A stretch of DNA of 64,000 nucleotides from the NCBI GenBank assembly GCA_900540545.1, contig UQGJ01000003.1, forward strand, positions 1-64,000, in the 5' to 3' direction. This DNA comes from an uncultured Eubacteriales bacterium (GTDB lineage Bacteria; Bacillota; Clostridia; Oscillospirales; Oscillospiraceae). Position numbers and translations under genes: made by a program. The notes below the pieces were generated by a model. That model worked only from the letters and a program-made list of their open reading frames with translations. It was not told where the DNA came from and searched no databases. Shown here one piece after another: positions 49,229 through 56,895 of this stretch (position 1 is its first letter; each line of letters starts with the position of its first letter).

Positions 49229-50266
49229 ATGGCCGTGCCGGACGGGAGAGACCGGGTCATGCCGCGTATCCTCCGGGATATGAACGACGGGGTGCTGGTC
49301 CTGGACGCCCGGGGCGAAGTTCTCTTTCTCAACGAGAACGGCGGGCGGCTGCTGGGGCTGGACCACTCCCCCGTGGGAGAAAAATACGGCCCGGCCCTCC
49401 TGGACGCGGCGGGGGAGAACGACGCCTTCCACCAGCTGGTGCTGGACGCCATCTATGACAAGGACCACACCCACAGCGGCGTGGTCCCCTACCGGGGCGG
49501 CGGGGAAGAGGCCCAGGCGCTGAAGGTCACCACCTCCTTTCTCATGGATGAACAGGGCGTGGAACAGGTGGGCGTGGTGGTCCTCTTTACCGACGTGACC
49601 GAGACGGAGCGGCTCCAGCGCCAGCGGCGGGAGTCCTCCGTCATCTTTGCCGTGCTGACCATCTGCGTCACCGCGTATCTCTTCCTCTGGAGCGGCCTGC
49701 GGTATCTGGACGTGCCGGCCTGGGTCATGACCCAGCTCATCCAGGTGATGGCCCTGGTCATGCTGCTCATCATCCTGAAGACCACCAGCTTTTCCATCCG
49801 GGACATCGGCCTGCGGGTCACGGACGCCCGGGCCACCTTTGTGCCGGCCCTCCGCATCACCGCCGGGGGCGTGGCCGTGCTGGCGGGCGGAAAGGTGCTG
49901 CTGCTCCGCGTCTGCCCCGGCTTCTTCCCGGCGGGCGCTCCCTTCTGGGACTGGAGCGTGGGCAATTTCAGCGACGTGATCTATCCGCTCACCGTCGTCC
50001 TCCAGGAGTTTTTGGCCCGTGGCGCCATGCAGGAGAGCCTGCGGCGTATTTTTGTGGGGAAACACGCCGCCCTGCTGTCGGTGGTGGTGTCCTCCCTGCT
50101 CTTCGGCGTCCTCCATATCGCCTACGGCCTGCCCTATATGCTGGGGGCAGCCCTTCTGCTGGGGGCGCTGGGCGTCCTCTATGAAAAGCAGGGCAATATC
50201 TGGGGCCTGTCCGTCATCCACTACGTGTTGGGGGAGGTGGCGGTATTTCTGCGCTATCTCATCTGA
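49229..50266 (+). CDS. PAS domain fused to CPBP/ABI intramembrane protease-like protein
   Basis: A 345-residue protein. Residues 8-125 form a PAS domain (ILRDMNDGVLVLDARGEVLFLNENGGRLLGL ... VVLFTDVTETERLQRQRR). After a linker there are about seven membrane helices with CPBP motifs: VVLQEFLARGAMQESLRR (usual form EExxxR) and SSLLFGVLHIAYG (motif with His). QE instead of EE at motif 1 makes protease activity uncertain. The ATG at 49229 is only 2 bases from AGGAGG; GTG at 49235 is better spaced. A PAS sensor on this protease family is unusual. Confidence 0.75.
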   Translation: MAVPDGRDRVMPRILRDMNDGVLVLDARGEVLFLNENGGRLLGLDHSPVGEKYGPALLDAAGENDAFHQLVLDAIYDKDHTHSGVVPYRGGGEEAQALKVTTSFLMDEQGVEQVGVVVLFTDVTETERLQRQRRESSVIFAVLTICVTAYLFLWSGLRYLDVPAWVMTQLIQVMALVMLLIILKTTSFSIRDIGLRVTDARATFVPALRITAGGVAVLAGGKVLLLRVCPGFFPAGAPFWDWSVGNFSDVIYPLTVVLQEFLARGAMQESLRRIFVGKHAALLSVVVSSLLFGVLHIAYGLPYMLGAALLLGALGVLYEKQGNIWGLSVIHYVLGEVAVFLRYLI

Positions 50267-50268
50267 CG

Positions 50269-50994
50269 GTGGTCCCCTTTCGGGGCGTCTGGTTTTTTCT
50301 GCTGGCCCTGCCGGCGGCCCTGGCTCTGGCGCTGGGCCGGCTGCCCCGGAGCGGGGGCGCGGCCCGGCGGACCATAGCCGCGCTGGGCGGCTTCACCGTG
50401 CTCTTCCTTGCAGTGTACAAGACGGCCCTGTGGCTGGACCCGGCGGCCCCCTTCTGCCTCTGGAACGAGCTGCCGCTCCAGCCGTGCAACGTAGCGGCCC
50501 TCCTGCTGGCCCCCGCCGCCCTGACGGACAGCAGGACCCTGAAGGCCTTCTGTTTCCACTTCGGCGCCCCCTTCGCCCTGCTGGCCTTCGCCATGCCGGT
50601 GCCGGGGTTCGAGGCGGTGCCCCTGCTCTCGGCCACCGGACTCGGCTACTACGGCTTCCACGGGCTGGTGCTGGCCCTCTCCCTGGGCCTGGGGACCTCC
50701 GGCCTGTACCGGCCTCGGTTCCGGGACCTGCCGGGGGGGCTCCTCCTGCTGGCGGGGAGCGCGGCGGCGGCCCACGGCGTCAACTGCCTGCTCCGCGCCT
50801 CGGTCTTTCCGGCGGCAGACTACTTTTTTACCTTCGACCCGCTGGGCAATCCCATCCTGGGCGCGGCTTACGCCCTGCTTCCCTGTCCGTTCCTGTACGA
50901 GCTGCCCCTGATGACCGCCGCGGCGGGCTGGGGGCTGCTGAACACCTGGCTGTCCGGCCGTTTGGCCGGAGGAAAGAAGGAGGACCCAACATGA
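50269..50994 (+). CDS. Multi-spanning membrane protein, TMEM164/YwaF-like
   Basis: A 241-residue membrane protein with about seven helices. The segment LWNELPLQPCNVAALLLAPAAL resembles the LPLHLC core of the YwaF/TMEM164 family, and PCPFLYELPLMTAAAGWGLL the end; the match is by motif memory only. It starts at GTG 50269, 2 bases after the preceding stop with no RBS, so translation is probably coupled. It overlaps the RCC1 gene by 4 bases. Function unknown. Confidence 0.55.
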   Translation: MVPFRGVWFFLLALPAALALALGRLPRSGGAARRTIAALGGFTVLFLAVYKTALWLDPAAPFCLWNELPLQPCNVAALLLAPAALTDSRTLKAFCFHFGAPFALLAFAMPVPGFEAVPLLSATGLGYYGFHGLVLALSLGLGTSGLYRPRFRDLPGGLLLLAGSAAAAHGVNCLLRASVFPAADYFFTFDPLGNPILGAAYALLPCPFLYELPLMTAAAGWGLLNTWLSGRLAGGKKEDPT

Positions 50995-53243
50995 AAAAAG
51001 GATTCGCACTGCTGACCGCTCTGACTCTGGTCCTGGCCCTAAGCCTGGCCCCCGCGGCCCTGGCGGCGGCCCCGGAGGCGGGGCGCCCCGTGACGGTGGA
51101 GCCCACAGTGGAGGCCGCCGGGGACGCCACCTTCTATCTGGACGGCCACGGCTGCCTGTGGGCCTGGGGTTGTAACTACTACGGCCAACTGGGCGACGGC
51201 TCCCAGACCGACCAGAGCGTCCCCGTAAAGGTCCTGGAGCACGTGGCCCAGGTGTCCGCCGGTGACTACCACACTCTGGCAGTCACCGACGACGGCGCCC
51301 TGTGGGGCTGGGGCCTGTGCCAGAGCAATCGGCTCCTGGACACCCCGGGAGACGCCGCCTGCTGGGTGGTCGACCGGGAGATGCCCGTGCAGACCACACC
51401 TGTCAAGCTGATGGACGGCGTGGCCCGGGCCGCCGCCGGAACGTGGAGCACACTGGTCATCAAGGACGACGGCTCCCTGTGGACCACTACCGGCGTTATG
51501 ATGGATGAAAACGGCGGGTGGCCGGACGGCGCGCCCGGCCTGGTCCACCTGCTGGACGGCGTGGTGGACTGCGCCGCCGGGTATGACGCGGCCTGCGCCA
51601 TCCTGCCGGACGGAACGTTTTACACCTGGGGCCCCATGCGCTCCACCGACCCCTTCCAGGCGGAGTCGTACCTCACCCCCACCCTGGCGGAGTGGATGCG
51701 CATCACCCAGGCCAGTTACGGCCTGGGCCAGGTCCTCTCGGTGAGGACCGACGGCGGTCTGGAGTATTTCGGCGTCAGCGACCGGGGCCAGGGGGCGGGG
51801 GAGAGCAATTTTGAATACTACGGCCTGCCCTACCGCTGGGGGACCATCGACCTGGGGGTCAAGGTGGTCCAGGCGGCCTCCGGCGCCGGGTTCAGCGCCG
51901 CCGTGGACGAAAGCGGCGGCCTGTGGATGTGGGGCCGGGGCGACCGGGGCCAGCAGGGCGGCGGCCAGACCGGGGACGTGACCCAGCCCGTCAAGGTGCT
52001 GGACGGGGTGGCCCGGGTCTCCTGCGGCTACAACCACGTGGTCGCCCTCAAGACCGACGGCACCGTCTGGTGCTGGGGGGACGGCAGCCAGGGGCAGATC
52101 GGCATGAACCGCTCCGGCAGGGAGGACCCCTTCTACGCCGTCCCCGTTCCGGTGGCGCTGGCCGCCCCCAATGCCCCCAAAACGGTGAATGTCAACACAG
52201 ACTATACGCTCAACGTGGACGGCGAAGCCCGGGACCCGTGGTGTTATACCGTGGTCCGGGAGGGGACGGAGGAGACCCGCTCCAACGGCTACTACTCCAC
52301 CCTCCGCTCGGTGGCCGCCCTGCTGGACGGCACCCCCGGCCAGTTTGACGTGGCCTGGGACGGCGATACCCAGAGCGTCCGCATCACCACCGGCGTGCCC
52401 TACCAGAGCGTGGGGGGCGAGCTGGTCCCGCCCGCCGATGGCGCCTATCCCGCCGCCCCCGCCCTGTCCACCGTGTACGTCGACGGCCGGGAAATCGCGC
52501 TCTCCGGCTACATCGTCAACGGCAACCACGCCTATTCCATCAGTACCCTGTGCGCCGCCCTGGGGGTGGATGTCAGCATCTCCACCGCGGAGGGCATCAG
52601 CCTCACGCTGGACACCGCCCCGCTGTCCTACGCCAAGGCCCTGGCCGACGCCCGGACGGTGGAGCCGGAGGAGGTCCTGCCCCTCAGGACCGCCATCACC
52701 AGGGACGACCCCAACGCCGTGTGGAACGACGCCGGGGACAGGGTCCTGGTGGCCACCTGGAACGGCGCCCCGGAGGATTACCCCGACGGCGGGGCCGTCA
52801 CGGTGGGGGAGGAGCCGGTGTGGGTCTATTCCGGGGCGGAGTTCGCCGGCTGGTACGCCGCCAATTCCGCCGGGGTCACGGACTGGGACCTGCGGCTGGC
52901 CCAGGTGCTGGGGATGCCGGAAAACGCCGGCTGCACCAGCGTCACCACCCTCTGGGTCTCCCCGGACGACCTCTGCCGCCCGGCCTTTGACCCGGACATC
53001 ACCGCGAACACCATGACCACCACCCTCGCCGGTGAGGACTGGTATCAGACCTGGTTCCGCGCCAACACCGCCGCCTCCTACGGGGAACACGGCTATCCCT
53101 GGACCCGGCTGGGCTACACCTACGACTGGGCCGACAACGGCACGGAGTACGGCCTCACCGAGTTCATCATCCGCCCCGGCGCCCAGGTGACGGTGGAGCG
53201 GACCCTGTCCACCGCGGACTATCTCGCCGCCCTGACGGACTAA
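50991..53243 (+). CDS. Secreted RCC1-repeat protein with stalk-like domain
   Basis: A 750-residue exported protein. After the signal peptide (MKKGFALLTALTLVLALSLA...) come about six RCC1/BNR-type repeats (LWAWGCNYYGQLGDGSQTDQ, LWMWGRGDRGQQGGG, VWCWGDGSQGQIGMN), which fold as a beta propeller for binding. Near residues 480-550 a copper amine oxidase N-like segment appears (VYVDGREIALSGYIVNGNHAYSISTLCAALGVDV). The C-terminal 200 residues are not recognised. It sits between membrane and HD genes in the signalling operon and could be a ligand-sensing partner outside the cell. Confidence 0.8.
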   Translation: MKKGFALLTALTLVLALSLAPAALAAAPEAGRPVTVEPTVEAAGDATFYLDGHGCLWAWGCNYYGQLGDGSQTDQSVPVKVLEHVAQVSAGDYHTLAVTDDGALWGWGLCQSNRLLDTPGDAACWVVDREMPVQTTPVKLMDGVARAAAGTWSTLVIKDDGSLWTTTGVMMDENGGWPDGAPGLVHLLDGVVDCAAGYDAACAILPDGTFYTWGPMRSTDPFQAESYLTPTLAEWMRITQASYGLGQVLSVRTDGGLEYFGVSDRGQGAGESNFEYYGLPYRWGTIDLGVKVVQAASGAGFSAAVDESGGLWMWGRGDRGQQGGGQTGDVTQPVKVLDGVARVSCGYNHVVALKTDGTVWCWGDGSQGQIGMNRSGREDPFYAVPVPVALAAPNAPKTVNVNTDYTLNVDGEARDPWCYTVVREGTEETRSNGYYSTLRSVAALLDGTPGQFDVAWDGDTQSVRITTGVPYQSVGGELVPPADGAYPAAPALSTVYVDGREIALSGYIVNGNHAYSISTLCAALGVDVSISTAEGISLTLDTAPLSYAKALADARTVEPEEVLPLRTAITRDDPNAVWNDAGDRVLVATWNGAPEDYPDGGAVTVGEEPVWVYSGAEFAGWYAANSAGVTDWDLRLAQVLGMPENAGCTSVTTLWVSPDDLCRPAFDPDITANTMTTTLAGEDWYQTWFRANTAASYGEHGYPWTRLGYTYDWADNGTEYGLTEFIIRPGAQVTVERTLSTADYLAALTD

Positions 53244-53265
53244 ATTACGGGAGGGGGCCATCCCT

Positions 53266-54150
53266 TTGGAGACCGACTACTTGATGGAAAAGACCCTGGC
53301 GGAGCTGGACCCCGGCCTCCACGGCCGCTACCGCAGCTGCGTGGTGGTGTCCCAGCGTATGCTCTCCCGGTACGAGGGCATCTTCCCCGACTTCACCGAC
53401 CACACCGCCCTGCACACCCTGGAGATCGTGGACTACTGCAACCGGCTGATGGGGGAGCAGATCGCCCGCCTTACGGCGGAGGACCTGTACGTCCTGCTCA
53501 TGGGGGCGGTCTTCCACGACATGGGCATGGGGGTGTCGGGCCGGGACTTTGAGGAGTTCCTCCCCCTGGTCTGCCCCGGCGCGGTCCCGCCGGAGACGGT
53601 GGAGGACCGGCAGCAGGTCATCCGGCGGAACCACCAGGAGTTCTCCGGCCGGTACGTGGAGAAGTACTGGGAGCTGTTCGACATCCCCAACCGGGCCTAC
53701 GCCACCGCCATCATCCAGGTCTGCCGGGGTCACCGGAAGGCCGATTTGAACGACCCGGCGGGCTATCCCACCGCCTTCCCGGTGGGGGAGGGGCGGACGG
53801 TGTGCCTGCCCTATCTGGCGGCTCTGGTGCGTCTGTCCGACGAGCTGGACATCGCCGCCGACCGCAATTTCAGCTTCCTCTACGACCCGGAGCACATGAC
53901 CCGCGCCATCGACCGCTTCGAGTTCAAAAAGCACAAGTCCATCCGGCACGTGGAGGTCCTGCCCGACCACATCCGGGTGGAGGCCGCCACCGACGACCCG
54001 GAGATCTACGACGGCATCGTCAAGACTGTGGATAAGCTGCGGGACACCCTGCTCTACTGCCGGGCGGCGGTGGAGCGCACCGGCTTCACCATCCCCCAGG
54101 CCGACGTCATTCTGGAGCTGAAGGCGCTCTGGAAGGAGGGGGTCCTATGA
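53266..54150 (+). CDS. HD-domain phosphohydrolase-like protein
   Basis: A 294-residue soluble protein. HTALHTLEIVDYCNRLM and GAVFHDMGMG give the H...HD pattern of HD phosphohydrolases; ICRGH-like IIQVCRGHRKADL and LAALVRLSDELDIAADRNF complete the metal site. It looks closer to the HD-CE subgroup than to HD-GYP, so cyclic di-GMP hydrolysis is not implied. It starts at TTG 53266, with GGGAGGGGG 9 bases ahead; ATG 53284 is an alternative. It overlaps the first NCS2 gene by 4 bases. Confidence 0.75.
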   Translation: METDYLMEKTLAELDPGLHGRYRSCVVVSQRMLSRYEGIFPDFTDHTALHTLEIVDYCNRLMGEQIARLTAEDLYVLLMGAVFHDMGMGVSGRDFEEFLPLVCPGAVPPETVEDRQQVIRRNHQEFSGRYVEKYWELFDIPNRAYATAIIQVCRGHRKADLNDPAGYPTAFPVGEGRTVCLPYLAALVRLSDELDIAADRNFSFLYDPEHMTRAIDRFEFKKHKSIRHVEVLPDHIRVEAATDDPEIYDGIVKTVDKLRDTLLYCRAAVERTGFTIPQADVILELKALWKEGVL

Positions 54151-55457
54151 CCGCCGCGCTGGAGCGGCTCTTCCACCTCAGCCAGCGGGGCACCACGGTG
54201 CGCCGGGAGCTGGTGGGGGCGCTCACCACCTTTTTCGCCATCGCCTACATCATCTTCGTCACCCCCGGCTACCTGTCACAGGTGGGTATGGACTACACCG
54301 CCGTCCTCATCGCCACCTGTCTGGCCGCCGCTCTGGGCTGCTTCCTCTGCGCGGGGCTGGGGCTGCCCTTCATCCTCACCCCCGGCGTGGGTCTCAACGC
54401 CTTTTTCACCTACACCATCTGCTTCGCTATGGGGTACACCTGGCAGCAAGGGCTGGCGGTGGTCTTTCTCTCCGGGCTCCTCTATCTGGTCATCACCCTC
54501 ACCCCCCTGCGGGAGCTGATGGTGGCCTGCATCCCGCCCTCCATGAAGAACGCCATCAGCGCGGGGCTGGGCATGTTCATCGCCCTCATCGGCCTGTTCA
54601 ACGCGGGCCTCATCTCCGCCCAGGGGGGCGCCATGGGCCTGGGGGACTTCTCGAATCCCGCCGTGGTGCTGGCCCTCATCGGGGTCCTCATCACCGGGGT
54701 CCTCATGGCCTGGAAGGTGAAGGGGGCCATGCTCATCGGCATTGTGGCCACCACCCTTTTGGGCTTCCCCATGGGGGTCACCGTCCTGCCCGACCACCTG
54801 GCTATGACCGGCTTCACCGTGACGCCGGTGCTGTTCCAGCTGGACTTCGGCGGCGTCCTCTCCCTGGGGGTGCTGCCCCTGGTGACGGCGGTGGTCACCT
54901 TTACCATGTGCATCACCTTCGACACCCTGGGGAGCATTTTGTCCATCGCCGGGGCGGGCGATTTGCTGGACAAGGACGGCGGCATGGGGAAGAACAGCCG
55001 GGTCATGACCTTGGCCGCCGTGGGGACCTGCGCCGCCGCCTGCCTGGGCGGCCCCGCCATCATCCCGCCGGTGGAGTGCTCCACCGGCATCTCCGAGGGG
55101 GCCCGCACCGGCCTCCACGCCCTGGCGGTGGGCGTCCTCTTCCTGGCGGCCATTTTGATTGCCCCCATCGCGGGCATCATCCCCAGCGCGGCCACCGCCC
55201 CCGCCCTCATCCTCATCGGTATGCTGATGATCGGCAGCGCCACCAACATCTACTGGCACAACATCGAGATCGCGCTGCCCTGTTTCCTCACCATGATCAT
55301 GATCCCCTTCACCTACTCGGTGTCCGACGGCATCGGCGTGGGCTTCATCTCCTACGCCGCCATCCATCTGGTCACCGGCAAGGGGAAGCGGGTCCCTCCG
55401 GTGACCTACGTGCTGGCGGGGATGTTCGTGGTCATGTACATCCTGTCGGCGCTGTAA
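54147..55457 (+). CDS. NCS2 family purine permease (AzgA/PbuG type), copy 1
   Basis: A 436-residue membrane protein with about 12-14 helices. RRELVGALTTFFAIAYIIFVTPGYLSQVGMD and GLGLPFILTPGVGLNAFFTYTICFAMG are the hypoxanthine/guanine permease motifs, and CITFDTLGSILSIAGAGDLLDKDGGM stands at the substrate region. It probably imports purine bases with protons. It is followed at 12 bases by a paralogue. Confidence 0.93.
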   Translation: MTAALERLFHLSQRGTTVRRELVGALTTFFAIAYIIFVTPGYLSQVGMDYTAVLIATCLAAALGCFLCAGLGLPFILTPGVGLNAFFTYTICFAMGYTWQQGLAVVFLSGLLYLVITLTPLRELMVACIPPSMKNAISAGLGMFIALIGLFNAGLISAQGGAMGLGDFSNPAVVLALIGVLITGVLMAWKVKGAMLIGIVATTLLGFPMGVTVLPDHLAMTGFTVTPVLFQLDFGGVLSLGVLPLVTAVVTFTMCITFDTLGSILSIAGAGDLLDKDGGMGKNSRVMTLAAVGTCAAACLGGPAIIPPVECSTGISEGARTGLHALAVGVLFLAAILIAPIAGIIPSAATAPALILIGMLMIGSATNIYWHNIEIALPCFLTMIMIPFTYSVSDGIGVGFISYAAIHLVTGKGKRVPPVTYVLAGMFVVMYILSAL

Positions 55458-55469
55458 GGGGGTGGGAAG

Positions 55470-56780
55470 ATGAAGATAATCGACCGGCTCTTCCACGTTC
55501 AGGAGCGGGGTTCCTCCCTGTCCAAAGAGCTTTTGGGGGGTGCCACCACCTTCTTCGCTATGGCCTACCTCATCGTGGTCATCCCCGGCACCCTGGCCCA
55601 GGCGGGGATGGACTACGCCGCCGTCATGGCGGCCACCTGTCTGGCCGCCGCCCTGGGGAGCATCCTCACGGGGCTGCTGGCCAACGTGCCCTTCGCCCAG
55701 GCCCCGGGCCTGGGGTTCAACACCTTCCTGGTCTTCACCCTCTGCGCCCGGTACGGGTACACCTGGCGGCAGGGGCTGGCCCTGATGTTCCTCTCCGGCC
55801 TCCTCTTTCTGGCCCTGTCCCTCTCCCCCCTACGGGAGAAGCTGCTGGACGCCATCCCCATGCCCTTCAAGTTCGCCCTCTCCGCCGGGGTGGGGCTGCT
55901 CATCACCCTGTCCGGCCTCATCGGCTCGGGGCTGGTGACGGCGGACAACAACCTGCTGGACATGGGGGCCGTGGTCTCCCCGGGGCCCCTCCTGGCTCTG
56001 CTGGGGGTCTTCCTCACGGCGGCCCTGCTGCTGAAAAAGGTGCCGGGAGCGGTGGTCATCGGCATCGCCGCCATCACCCTGCTGGGTATCCCCTTCGGCG
56101 TCACCGCCCTGCCGGAGCGGTTCACCGCGCCGGTGGACCTGGGGCCGGTGCTGCTGCAATTGGACTTCCGCGGTCTGCTCTCCCACGGGGTCCTGCCCCT
56201 GGTCTCCGCTCTGATGACCTTGGTGTTCACCGACTGCTTCGACACGGTGGGCACCCTTCTGGGCGTGGCGGGGGACGCCAAAATCACCGACAACACCGGA
56301 GACTTCCCCGGCCAGGGCCGTGCGGTGACGGCGGATGCCCTCGCCACCTGCGCCGGGGCCCTCCTGGGCGTCACGGGCGCGACCACTATGGCGGAATCCG
56401 CCGTGGGGGTCCGGGAGGGGGCGCGGACCGGCCTGGCCCCCGTGGTCACCGGCCTTTTGTTCCTGCTGGCCCTGCCCTTCGCCCCGCTGGCCGGGTCCAT
56501 CCCCGGCGCGGCCACCGCCGCCGCCGTCATCATCGTGGGCATGATGATGATGTCGGGCATCTCCCAGATCACCTGGAAGCACGTGGAGATCTCCCTGCCC
56601 TGCTTTTTGATGATCGTGGGTATGCCCTTCACCTTCTCCATCACCGCCGGGGTGGCCCTGGGCTGTATCTCCTACGTGGTGGTCATGGTCTGCCGCCGGC
56701 GGTGGGCCCTGGTGAACCCCTGGATGTACGCCCTGGCCGGGGCCTTCCTGCTCATGTTCCTGCTGGGCGCCGTGGTGTAA
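55470..56780 (+). CDS. NCS2 family purine permease (AzgA/PbuG type), copy 2
   Basis: A 436-residue paralogue of the preceding gene and the last gene of the run. KELLGGATTFFAMAYLIVVIPGTLAQAGMD, PFAQAPGLGFNTFLVFTLCARYGYTW and VFTDCFDTVGTLLGVAGDAKITD are the matching motifs. Residues that differ in the substrate region suggest a different purine preference. Hairpins at 56801-56847 follow. Confidence 0.93.
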   Translation: MKIIDRLFHVQERGSSLSKELLGGATTFFAMAYLIVVIPGTLAQAGMDYAAVMAATCLAAALGSILTGLLANVPFAQAPGLGFNTFLVFTLCARYGYTWRQGLALMFLSGLLFLALSLSPLREKLLDAIPMPFKFALSAGVGLLITLSGLIGSGLVTADNNLLDMGAVVSPGPLLALLGVFLTAALLLKKVPGAVVIGIAAITLLGIPFGVTALPERFTAPVDLGPVLLQLDFRGLLSHGVLPLVSALMTLVFTDCFDTVGTLLGVAGDAKITDNTGDFPGQGRAVTADALATCAGALLGVTGATTMAESAVGVREGARTGLAPVVTGLLFLLALPFAPLAGSIPGAATAAAVIIVGMMMMSGISQITWKHVEISLPCFLMIVGMPFTFSITAGVALGCISYVVVMVCRRRWALVNPWMYALAGAFLLMFLLGAVV

Positions 56781-56800
56781 AAGAGGCGCGGGTCAAATTT

Positions 56801-56847
56801 CAGTAAAGCGGCATGCCGCTTTACTGTTTCCGGGATTCCCCGGAAAC
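56801..56847 (+). promoter_or_regulatory. Two adjacent hairpins between NCS2 and SLH genes
   Basis: A perfect 26-base palindrome (13-bp arms starting CAGTAAAGCGGCA, 56801-56826) is followed at once by a 9-bp hairpin GTTTCCGGG...CCCGGAAAC (56826-56847). Neither ends in T, so they are not a standard terminator; they may end transcription weakly, stabilise RNA or act as a binding site. Confidence 0.5.
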
Positions 56848-56895
56848 AAAGGTCATTGGATGACCGAAAAATCAGAAAACAAGGGGGAAATCGAA

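Noticed and set aside
51150..52130. Possible CRISPR-like repetition in the RCC1 gene
   Set aside because: The repetition is at protein level with varying DNA and irregular spacing; no CRISPR array or cas gene is visible anywhere in the window.
51039..53261. 740-codon antisense frame opposite the RCC1 gene
   Set aside because: Low-complexity Gly/Val/His-rich sequence typical of reversed GC-rich genes; the sense frame has a signal peptide and RCC1 repeats.
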